Part shown: piece after piece, positions 27,501 to 36,910 of the stretch
Numbering within the stretch: the stretch's first letter is position 1
Layout: every line of letters begins with the position of its first letter
NCBI GenBank assembly: GCA_019639195.1
Contig: JAHBSI010000001.1
Location: 1,116,001-1,180,000, forward strand
DNA: 64,000 nucleotides
DNA from: Acidobacteriota bacterium
GTDB lineage: Bacteria; Acidobacteriota; Blastocatellia; Pyrinomonadales; Pyrinomonadaceae
Reading direction: 5' to 3'
Made by a program: the position numbers and the translations under genes
The notes under the pieces: generated by a model
The model's input: only the letters and a program-made list of their open reading frames with translations
The model's database searches: none
What the model was told of the DNA's origin: nothing

Positions 27501-30500
27501 CTATTGGATCAGGTTGTCGGGAGCCTTAACATTTCTGAAAATGCTCTTGTCAAAAAGGTCGCCGCCGCTCGGCTTGATCTGGGCCGAGACAGGATGCCCG
27601 CCTACCGAGTAGCTCAATGAATATTCACCGGTCGCCTGTTTCGACGGTTTGCCTGCATCGACGAATCGGAACAAGCCCCATTGTCCGGGGAATCGCTGCG
27701 TACCGGAATTGCCCGCCGGGCTCGAGCCGGTATTCGCATTTCCAGCCGGAGCTGATGAGGTCGCGCCGCCGCTGCCCGAATCAAGGACGACACCGGTCTC
27801 CGCACTTGACGGTGCGGGGAATGTGCCCTTGATCGACGCTGTTCCGTCGCTCGTGATCTTCTGCCCGTCGATGGTGATCTCGATGATCGCCGTCTTACTC
27901 GGTTTGAAGCTGAACTCGTATTCGAACTTCGGCGTCTGGCTCGTACCGTAAAGCGCCTGACGAAGGGCGAACGCATTGTTAAGATACGCGACGAATTCCG
28001 GCGTGAGCTTAACCTCTGCATCGGTCTTGAGTTTCAGCTGGCCGTTTGCTTCCTCAAAGTATTTCTTGAGCTTGTCGTTATAGAAGACAGACAGTTTGCC
28101 GTCCACCGGATTCAAGAAAGCTGAAAGCTTTGTAAGGTCAGATTCACCGGCTCCATCCTCGAACGGATAGCCCTTCTCGATCTCTTTGGCCGCGGGCAGG
28201 ATCTGCTCGGCCCAAAGCTTCTTCAACTGAGCCTGAGCGTCGCCGCCAAGCATTGCACGAAGATTGCCGAGCGGCTCCTTGAGAAATTCGGCCACTTCCT
28301 GCGACGCGGCTGTTTCTGAGAAACCGCCGATCATTCCGTCGATGTTGCCTTCGCTTCGGCCGAGTGAAAGTTCGCTATCCTTGCCGTTAGCAAGGTCGGT
28401 AGCGATCGTCTTCAACTGATCGGCCGAGAAACGCCCGAGCTTTTTGTAAACCTGCTGGATCTCTGAGCCGTAGCTGTCGATCGGAGCCTTTTCCTTATCG
28501 GTCTTCTTACCGACGAATGCAAAGAGCGGCCTGAACGCTTTCTCAGGCGGCGTGTTGCCATCGCCGTCCGCAGTTTGTGAAGTAAACCAACTCTTGATCC
28601 ATTCCCACCAGCTTTCGTTCTCCGAACGAGCGGAAAGGTTGGTGTTGTAGGCGACCTCTTTTAAGAGAAGTTTCATCGGGGAATTCTCGAGCGAGAACAC
28701 CTGCAGGGCCGCCGTTGCCGTGTCCTTATCCTTGTAAGGCTTTACGTTCGCACCCTTGATAAAGGCACGCCAGTTATCGACGTAGTCACGGTAATAGCGG
28801 TCTTCGATCAACTTGGAATCCGTCGTTTGAGCGATCGAACTGCGTCCGGTCTCGCCCATGACCCAATCACCCTCAGCGAGTTTGTCATTCGCCTCGGAGA
28901 TCGCGGTCTTCATCAACTTGAGGCCGCCGCGAGTATATGCCCCGGGAACCTGGAACGTTCCATCGATAAATCGCGGATCGCCGCCTGCACGCGACAAGAT
29001 GCCCTCGGTCGTGAACGGCCCGATCTTGTCGTCGATGGTCTTCGAGATCTCAGTGACCTGACGTTTGTAGTATCGATAGACGGCCGGGAACGCCTGGAGT
29101 TTCTTGCGAGCATCCGCGACGAGCTTTTCGTCGAGCGGTATGCGCGGGAATTGATACGAATCCTTGTCATCGCGTGTGACCTGCTTTGCCCAGAAAGAGA
29201 GCTGGTCGAGCGCGACAGGTTTCATATCGACGGGGACCTTGTCGTCCGCCGTCCAATAGGGCTTTAATGTCGCGGCGATGTGCGAAGGTTCGGCCTTGCC
29301 TTTGTATTCGCCCGTTAGCATCAGGTACGCCTTCAAGAGGTCATAATTCTTGCCGAGCGTCTGCTCTTCCTGATCCGTAAGCTTTGTTGGATTCGCGACC
29401 GGAGCCGAATCGGCGAACTTTTTCAGGTCGGCCGTTAAACGCTTCAGTGCCGGAGCCTTAAAGCGGTTCTCGATGACCGCCATATAGACCGGCAGCAAGT
29501 GCCGCAGATATGGACGATTCCCGCTGTAAAGCCCAAGCCGCATATAGAGCGGAGCACCGTTGCGTTCGTAATCGTCCAATTTGACGAGAAGGTCGCGAAG
29601 GTCTTCCGTTGCATTTAGTTCGTTGCGGATCGCGGCTTCATCGGCCTTACCCGGATTCTTATAGGCGTCTGTACGCGTGACCGCGATGACCTTTTCGCCT
29701 CGGGTCTGAGCCTCGGCGAGCATCTGCTTGTTGTTGTAGAGCGAAACGCCCGACAGGATCACCAGCAAAGCCGAAAGTCCGATGATGCCGATCAATGCAA
29801 GCCAGGCGAGGATCGGGCCGCGTTGCTTCTGAGCCTGAAAGGCTCGGACGACGCCGGCATCACGCAGAAAAACATCGCGGAAAAGCCGCGGCGTAAAATA
29901 CGTTGCCGCGACCGTCGCGGGCGTGTTCTGTCCGCGTCTTGCCAGCGTGGACGTGAAATAAAAACCACGAAGAAGCGGATTTTCGCTGAACGGATTCGGG
30001 CGGAAAAGTGCAGCGACGAATGCACCGATACGTCGACGTGCAGAACCAAAATGAAGCGGGAAATTGAAGATCTTCAGCTGACGTACGGGCGTGAAAGGAG
30101 CCGAAAGACGCAAAATTCGACGCTTCATCGCCGAATCACGCAAGGTCTCGAACTCGGTGTCGAACTGTGACTGTGCGTTCTCAGAGTTTGCAAAGGGGAT
30201 CGTGGCTCCCCAGACCAATTCACGGCCTTCGTTCTTGGAGACAGAGAAGGAATCCTGAAAGCCCTCGATCGCGTCCGAGTGCGTAAAGACGAGATAGACA
30301 GGGAAACGAAGTTTTATCCGTTGGATCGCATCATCCAGGCGGCCGCGCAGGATCTTTGCGGTCTCTTCAGACTCAGCCTCTTCGCGCTTTATGATCTTGT
30401 CGCCGTTAACGACGAGGATGAACCCGTCGATCGGCCGGAGGGGCCGGAACTTCCTGATCGTCTCTATCAAGGAACTCCATTCGTCGGCCGGTGCGCCCTC

Positions 30501-31079
30501 AGATTGGAATCTTCCCGAAGTATCAATAAAAACGCCTTCACTTGTGACGCGAAGATCAATATTCGGAGTCGGTCGGATCGTCTTCTGCTCGGATTCGCGT
30601 TGGCTCGGGAGTGTTTTCAGGTCGAGGCCGGCGCTGATGAAAAGCGAGCTTTTGCCTGAACGGAGCGGGCCGGCGATCAAATACCACGGAAGAGAATAAA
30701 GAGCGTCCTTACCGTCCTTCCCAAGGTTCGATCCCTTCAGGAATGTTGCGAGCTCCTGAAATGCGGCATCGACCTCGGGATTCGTTCCAACCGCAACCTG
30801 CTGAACGGGCTGGGCGACAGCAGCAGCTTCCTGTTCGGCGGCCTCAGCGGCTGCGGCCTCGGCTTTCGCCCGCTTTTTGTCCCGGCGAGCCTTGACGAAC
30901 ATCAAGATCAGGGCAAACGGCAAGGTTAAAAGAACAAGAGCGATGATGACGATCTTGTCGTTGTAGCTCGCCGTACTGGCGGGCATGAACATCACGATAA
31001 CCGAGACAATGCCGTAGAACGACATTATTCCGCCGAAGCCGAGTGCGTAGGTAAGCTGGCTTGTGTGCCAAGAACTCAT
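27501..31079 (-). CDS. tssM: Type VI secretion membrane subunit TssM (IcmF family)
   Basis: 1192 residues. Two N-terminal membrane helices (~15-65), a cytoplasmic NTPase-like domain with Walker A GPLRSGKSSLF near residue 137, a third helix (LIGIIGLSALLVILSGVSLY, ~430), then the long periplasmic IcmF-related and DUF1215-like region. The C-terminal ~120 residues include a Gly/Ser/Ala-rich linker before the final beta domain. TssM spans the inner membrane and joins TssJ in the T6SS envelope complex. Flanked by tssL upstream (22 bases) and tagJ downstream. Confidence 0.93.
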   Translation of the reverse strand: MSSWHTSQLTYALGFGGIMSFYGIVSVIVMFMPASTASYNDKIVIIALVLLTLPFALILMFVKARRDKKRAKAEAAAAEAAEQEAAAVAQPVQQVAVGTNPEVDAAFQELATFLKGSNLGKDGKDALYSLPWYLIAGPLRSGKSSLFISAGLDLKTLPSQRESEQKTIRPTPNIDLRVTSEGVFIDTSGRFQSEGAPADEWSSLIETIRKFRPLRPIDGFILVVNGDKIIKREEAESEETAKILRGRLDDAIQRIKLRFPVYLVFTHSDAIEGFQDSFSVSKNEGRELVWGATIPFANSENAQSQFDTEFETLRDSAMKRRILRLSAPFTPVRQLKIFNFPLHFGSARRRIGAFVAALFRPNPFSENPLLRGFYFTSTLARRGQNTPATVAATYFTPRLFRDVFLRDAGVVRAFQAQKQRGPILAWLALIGIIGLSALLVILSGVSLYNNKQMLAEAQTRGEKVIAVTRTDAYKNPGKADEAAIRNELNATEDLRDLLVKLDDYERNGAPLYMRLGLYSGNRPYLRHLLPVYMAVIENRFKAPALKRLTADLKKFADSAPVANPTKLTDQEEQTLGKNYDLLKAYLMLTGEYKGKAEPSHIAATLKPYWTADDKVPVDMKPVALDQLSFWAKQVTRDDKDSYQFPRIPLDEKLVADARKKLQAFPAVYRYYKRQVTEISKTIDDKIGPFTTEGILSRAGGDPRFIDGTFQVPGAYTRGGLKLMKTAISEANDKLAEGDWVMGETGRSSIAQTTDSKLIEDRYYRDYVDNWRAFIKGANVKPYKDKDTATAALQVFSLENSPMKLLLKEVAYNTNLSARSENESWWEWIKSWFTSQTADGDGNTPPEKAFRPLFAFVGKKTDKEKAPIDSYGSEIQQVYKKLGRFSADQLKTIATDLANGKDSELSLGRSEGNIDGMIGGFSETAASQEVAEFLKEPLGNLRAMLGGDAQAQLKKLWAEQILPAAKEIEKGYPFEDGAGESDLTKLSAFLNPVDGKLSVFYNDKLKKYFEEANGQLKLKTDAEVKLTPEFVAYLNNAFALRQALYGTSQTPKFEYEFSFKPSKTAIIEITIDGQKITSDGTASIKGTFPAPSSAETGVVLDSGSGGATSSAPAGNANTGSSPAGNSGTQRFPGQWGLFRFVDAGKPSKQATGEYSLSYSVGGHPVSAQIKPSGGDLFDKSIFRNVKAPDNLIQ

Positions 31080-31100
31080 AATCGGTGCCCAAAAACTAGA

Positions 31101-31784
31101 CTAACTGCCGAACTGCAGGTGGTCGATCACATCCTGCATATACTTTGAAGCGATCACGAACATCACCAAATAGCTGATCAGCATAACGGCCACGAAAGCA
31201 AAAGTTCCTGCCTTTGCCCAGGTCGGGACCTTGCGTTTCTTCGGCGGTTCGGGTTGATCGGTCGCGAGCCAATGCGGTGAAAGTTCGACGAGGCGGATCT
31301 TGCCCGCTTTCGAAAGTGCATTGGCGGTCGTTTGCATTATCGCGAGCAGTTTTTCCTGCTCATAAACACCGTATCTGCCCTTAAACCCAAGCAGCATGCA
31401 GTAGTAATAGACCTCGACGGCATCCTGCGTGATGTCGATCTGCTTGAGCATCGATTCGAGCTTATCGAAGAACTTGTTGCCCGCGAGCTGCTCACCAAAA
31501 TACTCGAGCTGAATGGGAACGCGTTCCCATTCAGAACGCAGCGGAAAGTTATTCGTAAGGATGGCCTCGTCAATAAATGAGGCAAGAGCGAACTTCGAGA
31601 CCGTTACTATCTTGTGGTTGAAACGATAGCGTTCGGCCCGCTTTTCGAAATCCTCGAGCATGCCGACCGCCTGCGGGCGCAACTCATTCGAGGGCGTTAC
31701 AATGCCTGCTTTCAGCCGCAGGACAAGGTCGAAGATCGGCCCCGCAAAGGTAATAAGGTCGTTTTTGGTCGCTGTCTCGGCCAT
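31101..31784 (-). CDS. tssL: Type VI secretion protein TssL (DotU family)
   Basis: 227 residues: a cytoplasmic helical hook domain (FAGPIFDLVLRLKAG, FALASFIDEAILTNNF, FFDKLESMLKQ, YYYCMLLGFKGRYGVYEQEKL) and one C-terminal membrane helix (AFVAVMLISYLVMFVIAS). This is the DotU core without a peptidoglycan-binding extension. First gene of the tssL-tssM-tagJ operon, with a good promoter only a few bases upstream of its ATG. Confidence 0.93.
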   Translation of the reverse strand: MAETATKNDLITFAGPIFDLVLRLKAGIVTPSNELRPQAVGMLEDFEKRAERYRFNHKIVTVSKFALASFIDEAILTNNFPLRSEWERVPIQLEYFGEQLAGNKFFDKLESMLKQIDITQDAVEVYYYCMLLGFKGRYGVYEQEKLLAIMQTTANALSKAGKIRLVELSPHWLATDQPEPPKKRKVPTWAKAGTFAFVAVMLISYLVMFVIASKYMQDVIDHLQFGS

Positions 31785-31797
31785 CTTTGGTTAGATA

Positions 31798-31826
31798 ATT
31801 CTAAATCCGGAGCGATTTTTTCTCAA
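31798..31826 (-). promoter_or_regulatory. Promoter of the tssL-tssM-tagJ operon
   Basis: On the minus strand TTGAGA, a 17-base spacer and TAGAAT. The predicted start would fall near 31791, leaving a leader of only about 7 bases before the tssL ATG at 31784, and I see no Shine-Dalgarno site. Confidence 0.6.
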
Positions 31827-31887
31827 TACATTGACGGCTCCGGAGCTCGTTTTTTGCGTCGGAGCCTGGTTTGCAAGCTCAAAGTCC

Positions 31888-33468
31888 TTATGCCGGCTCA
31901 ACGGGAACGACCTCTTCCGGCTGTGTGTAGAGCTTCTTGACGAGCGGAGAGATCGCAAAGAGCAAAACGGCGGCCCCGATCATAATGGCCGCAACGATGA
32001 GAAAAATACGCATCAGGACAGCAGCGTCCGCGACAAACTCGCCCGCAATGCGGCCCGCAATATAGTTTCCAAGCGATATCGACAGGAACCAGACCCCAAG
32101 CATCAGCGAGATCATTCGTGCCGGTGCAAGCTTGGTCATTGATGCCAGGCCGACCGGGCTTAGGCAAAGTTCGCCGATCGTATGGAAGAAATAGACGAGC
32201 ACGAGCCAGAGCGGGCTGACCTTTCCGCCGGTCGTCAGGTTCGCTGCGTATGCCACGACGAGGAAGCCGACACCTGCGAAAAGAAGGCCGAGCGAGAATT
32301 TGACGGCGTCCGACGGCTGCCGTTTTCCGAGGTACATCCAGACAGCACCGACGATCGGTGCGAAAGTGATGATAAGAAGGGCATTTACGGACTGGAGCCA
32401 GCTCGCCGGAAACTCCCAACCGAAGATCCGATTGTCCGTAAGCGAATTTGCAAAGAGGTTGAAGCTCGTTGCCGCCTGTTCAAAGCCCATCCAAAAGACT
32501 GTCGAGAAGGCAAAAAGGATAATGAGGACCGCGAGGCGCTTCCAGTCGTCGGTCGTCAGCTTATCCTGGGCACCTGTGAGAAAAACACCGATAAGGGCCG
32601 CAACGACGACCGTCGGCATCAGCACGTAGGAAAGGGCGGTCGAAAATCCCTGCGAGGCGGCGGCGTACCCAATGATCGCACATGCGGCAACAACAAGGAC
32701 CACGATCTTGATGAGATAGGCTGTGTTTTTTGCGTTCGATCCTCCGGCGTCTGCTTCATCAGCGGCCTTCTCAGGAACCGGAACGTTTCCAACATTGCGA
32801 AGATTCCTCGCACCGATAAGATACTGGATCAAGCCGAGGCCCATTCCGATCCCCGCGCATGCAAAGCCAAAATGCCAGCTGCTGTTCGGGTCAAGGCCCA
32901 TCTTCTCGATCCAGGACCGAAAACCCTCGCTTTGTGCGAGGAAGCCGCAAGCCAACGGCGAAAGGAACGCACCGATGTTGATCCCCATATAGAAGATCGA
33001 AAAGCCCGCATCACGCCGTTCATCCTCTTTGCTGTAGAGATCGCCGACCATCGCCGAGATGTTCGACTTAAGGAACCCGGTGCCGACGGCAACTAGTATC
33101 AGCCCGATATAGAATGTCGTCATCTGCGGGAAGGCAAGCGTGAAATGCCCCAGCATAATGATGATGCCGCCTACAAACGTTGCATTTTTTGCCCCAATGA
33201 ACCGATCGGCAAGCCATCCGCCAATGAGCGGCAGAAAATAAACACTCGCCGCGTAGAGTGCATAGATCGGTGCTGCTTCCTCGGCTGACCAACCGAGACC
33301 GCCGGTCGCGGCGGTCGTTGTCATATACAGCATCAAGATCGCACGCATTCCGTAATAGCTGAATCTTTCCCACATTTCGGTGAAAAAGAGCGTCGAAAGG
33401 CCTTTCGGATGTCCAAAAAAGGCCCGGTCGTCGTAAGGTCGCGCGATGCTTGCGGAATCAGTGCTCAT
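31888..33468 (-). CDS. POT/PTR2-family proton-coupled peptide transporter
   Basis: 526 residues, about 14 helices. The family signature ExxER is present in FFTEMWERFSYYGMRAILML, and the second POT motif in FSIFYMGINIGAFLSPLACG. Imports di- and tripeptides with protons. It stands alone upstream of the T6SS trio and has its own promoter region; nothing links the two functionally. Confidence 0.92.
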   Translation of the reverse strand: MSTDSASIARPYDDRAFFGHPKGLSTLFFTEMWERFSYYGMRAILMLYMTTTAATGGLGWSAEEAAPIYALYAASVYFLPLIGGWLADRFIGAKNATFVGGIIIMLGHFTLAFPQMTTFYIGLILVAVGTGFLKSNISAMVGDLYSKEDERRDAGFSIFYMGINIGAFLSPLACGFLAQSEGFRSWIEKMGLDPNSSWHFGFACAGIGMGLGLIQYLIGARNLRNVGNVPVPEKAADEADAGGSNAKNTAYLIKIVVLVVAACAIIGYAAASQGFSTALSYVLMPTVVVAALIGVFLTGAQDKLTTDDWKRLAVLIILFAFSTVFWMGFEQAATSFNLFANSLTDNRIFGWEFPASWLQSVNALLIITFAPIVGAVWMYLGKRQPSDAVKFSLGLLFAGVGFLVVAYAANLTTGGKVSPLWLVLVYFFHTIGELCLSPVGLASMTKLAPARMISLMLGVWFLSISLGNYIAGRIAGEFVADAAVLMRIFLIVAAIMIGAAVLLFAISPLVKKLYTQPEEVVPVEPA

Positions 33469-33601
33469 AAAATTGTTTGTTAGCGGTCGATCGAAAGAGA
33501 AGTTTGGACGAATATAGCAGATTTCATTGAATAATCGAAGCTAATGGCCAACTCTTTCCTAGAATCAGGCTGTATCGCTGTCCTGAAGCTCAAGATAAGA
33601 T

Positions 33602-33630
33602 TTGCGAGAAAAACTCGGTTCCTCTAAACT
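33602..33630 (+). promoter_or_regulatory. Promoter of the tRNA-Ile2 gene
   Basis: TTGCGA, 17-base spacer, TAAACT, ending 12 bases before the tRNA 5' end. Confidence 0.65.
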
Positions 33631-33642
33631 TAATAACTTCGT

Positions 33643-33718
<76 letters not shown>

Positions 33719-34055
33719 TTCCAGCCGCAAAGCTCGTATCCAGTACACCATTCTGAACTCCAAACGAAGGCCCTTGTTTGTTCGACGCCTGAGAACACCA
33801 ATGTGCAAAGAGGCCCACTCCAACAAAGCCCCCCAAATCCGGACACGATCGAGAATCAGCATCTCCAAACAAGGGCATCCTTGAGTGGCCTTTCAAATCG
33901 TAATATTGAAATATTGCGAATCCCTAAAGAGCCATATTCAATTATTGCGGGGATAGTGCTCGGGTGAGGTTCTGGAGGCGAAGGTTGGTGCTGAAGATGA
34001 CGACGCTTGATAGTCGGCGGTCGGAGGAACAGAATAGGGTATTGGAGGTGTTGTG
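33719..34055. other. 337-base stretch without a recognisable gene
   Basis: Between the tRNA and the transglutaminase-like gene I see no supported coding region. The space contains A+T-rich words (AATATTGAAATATTGCG, and a similar ATTCAATTATTGCG 24 bases on) and, at its end, GGAGG serving the next gene. Minus-strand reading frames here cover the tRNA and are artefacts. Confidence 0.5.
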
Positions 34056-34661
34056 ATGAAACTGGAACTCGAATCGAACGATCTAAATGATTATTTAGAG
34101 GAGGTTCCGCCGATCGTGGAGTTTTCTTCACCGGCGGTGCGGGAGACGATCGCGGGGATCGAGGCCAGGGCATCGACGCCGAGAGAGCGTGCGAAATTGG
34201 CTTTTGAGTTTGCACGGGACGAGATCGCGCACTCGTTTGACACGAACAGCGAGGTGATCACGATCGGCGCTGAGGACGCTATCAAGCGAAAGGAAGGGAT
34301 CTGCTTTGCGAAATCCCATGTCCTTGCTGCCTTGTTGCGAGGGATGCACATTCCTGCGGGCTTCTGCTATCAGCGTGTTCTACGCAAAGGCACGGTTGAC
34401 TCCGGTTATGCTTTGCATGGGCTGAACGCAATATATTTGGAGGATGTCGGCTGGTTTCGGGTCGATCCGCGAGGAAACAAACCGGGTGTGGACTCGCAGT
34501 TCTCGGTCGATGAAGAAAAACTTGCGTATCCGATCCGCGAAGAGCTTGGCGAGTTTGATTATCCGCACGTGCTGACCGAACCTCTTCTTTCGGTCATTTC
34601 CGCAATGCGCCAAACAGAGAATTGCCATACGCTCTTTTTCGATCGTCCGGATTCAATGTAG
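34056..34661 (+). CDS. Transglutaminase-like protein
   Basis: 201 residues from the ATG at 34056, which has GGAGG 7 bases upstream; an adjacent GTG is one codon earlier. The domain is a compact transglutaminase core: helix with FEFARDEIAHSFDT, the nucleophile in KEGICFAKSHVLAALLRGM (Cys near residue 85), the histidine in GYALHGLNAIYL and the aspartate in WFRVDPRGNK. The triad Cys-His-Asp is thus complete. No signal peptide, so cytoplasmic. Substrate unknown. Confidence 0.85.
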   Translation: MKLELESNDLNDYLEEVPPIVEFSSPAVRETIAGIEARASTPRERAKLAFEFARDEIAHSFDTNSEVITIGAEDAIKRKEGICFAKSHVLAALLRGMHIPAGFCYQRVLRKGTVDSGYALHGLNAIYLEDVGWFRVDPRGNKPGVDSQFSVDEEKLAYPIREELGEFDYPHVLTEPLLSVISAMRQTENCHTLFFDRPDSM

Positions 34662-34683
34662 AAAAAAAAATTAAAAAAAAGCC

Positions 34684-34756
34684 TTGATTGTCAACTGACG
34701 AACGTGATATAGTCGTTACTAGTGACACAATGAGTGTTACACACGATGGTCTTTGA
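34684..34756 (+). promoter_or_regulatory. Orphan promoter with operator-like dyad and truncated leader ORF
   Basis: TTGATT (34684-34689), an 18-base spacer and TATAGT (34708-34713) are followed at once by GTGACAC-AATGA-GTGTTAC (34722-34740), a near-perfect dyad. An ATG at 34730 opens only eight codons. Downstream on this strand there is nothing but the antisense of ychF, so this looks like the surviving front end of a deleted, repressor-controlled gene. Confidence 0.35.
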
Positions 34757-34805
34757 CAATTTAACCTTCGATCCACATCGATGGAGAGGCGTTCTGCTCT
34801 ACGGC

Positions 34806-35906
34806 CTAAACATTGAAGCGGAAATTTACGATGTCGCCGTCTCGCATCACGTATTCTTTCCCTTCGAGGCGGACGAGGCCTTTTTCACGAGCGGCGGCAT
34901 AGGTGCCGCTGGCGACGAGATCATCATAAGAGACGATCTCCGCGCGAATGAAGCCGCGTTCGATGTCGGTGTGGATCGTGCCGGCGGCCTGCGGGGCCTT
35001 TGTCCCGATGGGGATGGTCCACGCCCTCGCCTCTTTCTCTCCGGCAGTCAGGAAGGACATGAGCCCGAGCATATGGTATGCGGCCTTGATAAGGCCATCT
35101 ACGCCGCTCGACGCAAGTCCCAGATCTTTGAGGTATTCGGAGCGTTCGGCCGGATCAAGAGCGACAAGCTCGGCCTCGAGCTTTGCGCAGATCATTACGA
35201 CGTCAGCTTTTTCGGCTTCGGCGTGTTTGCGCACCGCTGATACGTGCGGATTGCTGTCGGGTGAGGCCAGCGTGGCTTCGTCAACATTCGCTGCGTAGAT
35301 CGTCGGCTTCGTCGAAAGCAGGAACCAGCCTTTAACGATCGCGCGTTCATCGTCGGTCAGGTCGGCGGCCCGTGCCGGTCGGCCTTCTTCGAGGATCGGC
35401 TGGATCTTGTCCATCAACTCAATGTCACGCTTTGCCTCTTTATCACCTGATTTTGCCGCACGAAGGGCCTTTTCACGACGCTTTTCGACTGAAGCAAGAT
35501 CTGCGAGGGCAAGCTCGATCTGGATCGTCTCGATATCTCGGACAGGATCGACGGAACCTTCAACGTGGACGATATTCTCGTCCTCGAAACAACGCACGAC
35601 CTGGATCACGGCGTCTGTTTCGCGAATGTTTGCGAGGAACTGATTGCCAAGGCCTTCACCCTTTGAGGCTCCGCGAACGAGGCCTGCGATATCGACAAAT
35701 TCGACCGTTGCAGGCACGATCGTCGTCGTTTTGACGATCTTGGCGATCGGTTCGAGCCGTTCGTCCGGCACAGGAACAACGCCGATGTTCGGTTCGATCG
35801 TTGCAAAAGGGTAATTGGCCGCAAGGGCTGCTTCCTGTGCGGTCAAGGCGTTGAAAAGTGTTGATTTTCCGACGTTGGGCAGGCCAACGATACCGGCTTG
35901 TAACAT
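34806..35906 (-). CDS. ychF: Ribosome-binding P-loop ATPase YchF (OLA1/Obg family)
   Basis: 366 residues from the ATG at 35906, which gives the invariant start [16 protein letters not shown]; the frame continues 30 codons upstream but that part is not conserved in the family. G1 GLPNVGKS, G3 [16 protein letters not shown] and a G4 of the NxxE type (NVDE), the change that makes YchF prefer ATP over GTP. The C-terminal TGS-like domain ends [13 protein letters not shown]. Universally conserved, linked to translation and oxidative stress. Divergent from the ArsR gene. Confidence 0.95.
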   Translation of the reverse strand: MLQAGIVGLPNVGKSTLFNALTAQEAALAANYPFATIEPNIGVVPVPDERLEPIAKIVKTTTIVPATVEFVDIAGLVRGASKGEGLGNQFLANIRETDAVIQVVRCFEDENIVHVEGSVDPVRDIETIQIELALADLASVEKRREKALRAAKSGDKEAKRDIELMDKIQPILEEGRPARAADLTDDERAIVKGWFLLSTKPTIYAANVDEATLASPDSNPHVSAVRKHAEAEKADVVMICAKLEAELVALDPAERSEYLKDLGLASSGVDGLIKAAYHMLGLMSFLTAGEKEARAWTIPIGTKAPQAAGTIHTDIERGFIRAEIVSYDDLVASGTYAAAREKGLVRLEGKEYVMRDGDIVNFRFNV

Positions 35907-35984
35907 AAGGCAATAAACGGCCGAATTCGGCGAAACAGCAATTGTAGCGTATTTGGAAAAAAGACGCAGAATCTGAAAATAAGC

Positions 35985-36013
35985 TTGCGTAGTCAAATGA
36001 CTACGTGTATATT
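35985..36013 (+). promoter_or_regulatory. Promoter of the first ArsR-SRPBCC locus
   Basis: TTGCGT, a 17-base spacer and TATATT. The spacer is almost filled by the 18-base palindrome at 35988-36005, so a dimeric repressor there would block polymerase directly. Confidence 0.7.
35988..36005. promoter_or_regulatory. ArsR-type operator 1 (CGTAGTC-AAAT-GACTACG)
   Basis: Perfect 7-bp arms around AAAT, lying within the promoter and 31 bases before the ArsR ATG. Autoregulation by the adjacent ArsR protein is inferred from position and symmetry. Confidence 0.7.
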
Positions 36014-36014
36014 T

Positions 36015-36030
36015 GTAGTCAAGTAGCTAC
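36015..36030. promoter_or_regulatory. ArsR-type operator 2 (GTAGTCAAGTAGCTAC)
   Basis: Repeats the left half of operator 1 exactly (GTAGTCAA) and the outer CTAC of the right half. It lies at the predicted transcription start, so two repressor dimers could bind side by side. Confidence 0.55.
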
Positions 36031-36035
36031 GCATT

Positions 36036-36362
36036 ATGAATTTACGAAGAGATGTATTTCAGGCAATTGCGGATCCGACGCGGCGTTCGATCCTGCTGCT
36101 CGTTGCGGCTCAAGCACTTACTGCCGGGGCGATCGCGGCGAACTTCGACACGGCGAGGCCGACAGTTTCAAAGCACTTACAGATACTGACCGAATGCGAA
36201 TTGCTCGCAAAAGAGCAGGCGGGCCGCGAGATCTACTACCGCTTGAACCTTCAGAAGATGAGAGAGATCGCTGAGTTTATCGAGCCATTCCGTCAGATGT
36301 GGGATGATCGGTTCAACAAACTTGAGGCCGTGATGAAAAAGGAACTTAAGAAGCCCGTGTGA
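36036..36362 (+). CDS. ArsR-family winged-helix repressor (SRPBCC-linked subgroup)
   Basis: 108 residues. The opening [19 protein letters not shown] is typical of the ArsR subgroup that lies beside SRPBCC genes. The recognition helix is in [20 protein letters not shown] and the wing in GREIYYRLN. No metal-binding ELCVC-type cysteines, so this is not an arsenic sensor. Its promoter holds matching dyads. The downstream SRPBCC and DoxX-like genes are likely its targets; the ligand is unknown. Confidence 0.9.
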   Translation: MNLRRDVFQAIADPTRRSILLLVAAQALTAGAIAANFDTARPTVSKHLQILTECELLAKEQAGREIYYRLNLQKMREIAEFIEPFRQMWDDRFNKLEAVMKKELKKPV

Positions 36363-36419
36363 CGGTTCCGTTGGCGCGAGAGCGGCACTAGCCGAGACTC
36401 GCATGCCAACAAGGGCACT

Positions 36420-36908
36420 ATGGTCGAGCAAGAGGAAAGAATGGAAAAGAAGACAACCGTAGAGGCCGAAGACGGCCAACAGACATTGATGATCAAGAGG
36501 GAATTCGACCTGCCGGTCGAGCTGCTTTTTCGTGCACACGAGGAAGCAGCGATCCTTGAGCAATGGATGGGGACAAAGGTCGTAAAGCTCGAAACCAGGA
36601 AGCACGGCAGCTACGAGTTCGAAACGAGTGATCCTGCGGGTAACGTGGTTTTTCGAGCGAACGGCACAATTCACGAGTTTGTACCGAATGAACGCATCAC
36701 CCGTACGTTCGAAATGGAGAACACGGGCTTTCCCGTCCAATTGGAGTTCCTTGAGTTCTCGCCGCTAACCGATGCGACCAGCAAGCTAACGATGCAGATC
36801 GTATATCGATCGGTCGAAGATCGGGACAATATGCTCAAACTCCCGTTCAGGCAGGGCATTAATATGGCGCACGACCGTCTCCAAAAGATCGCTGGGGAGC
36901 TAAGATAG
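36420..36908 (+). CDS. SRPBCC (AHSA1) domain protein
   Basis: 162 residues of the Bet v1-like fold: IKREFDLPVELLFRAHEEAA, LEQWMGTKVVKLETRKHGSYEF, then the C-terminal helix ending AHDRLQKIAGEL. Related to the Hsp90 activator AHA1 C-domain; the fold encloses a hydrophobic cavity. Downstream of ArsR and 2 bases ahead of the DoxX-like gene, which suggests one operon. Confidence 0.88.
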   Translation: MVEQEERMEKKTTVEAEDGQQTLMIKREFDLPVELLFRAHEEAAILEQWMGTKVVKLETRKHGSYEFETSDPAGNVVFRANGTIHEFVPNERITRTFEMENTGFPVQLEFLEFSPLTDATSKLTMQIVYRSVEDRDNMLKLPFRQGINMAHDRLQKIAGELR

Positions 36909-36910
36909 CC

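Noticed and set aside
31806-31844. TCCGGAGC/GCTCCGGA inverted repeat near tssL as a terminator
   Set aside because: The loop is 23 bases and no T-run follows; it overlaps the tssL promoter and may be chance or an operator.
34734-35240. Plus-strand open frame opposite ychF
   Set aside because: It is antisense to a universally conserved gene and has no recognisable domain; only the promoter before it was kept as a weak observation.
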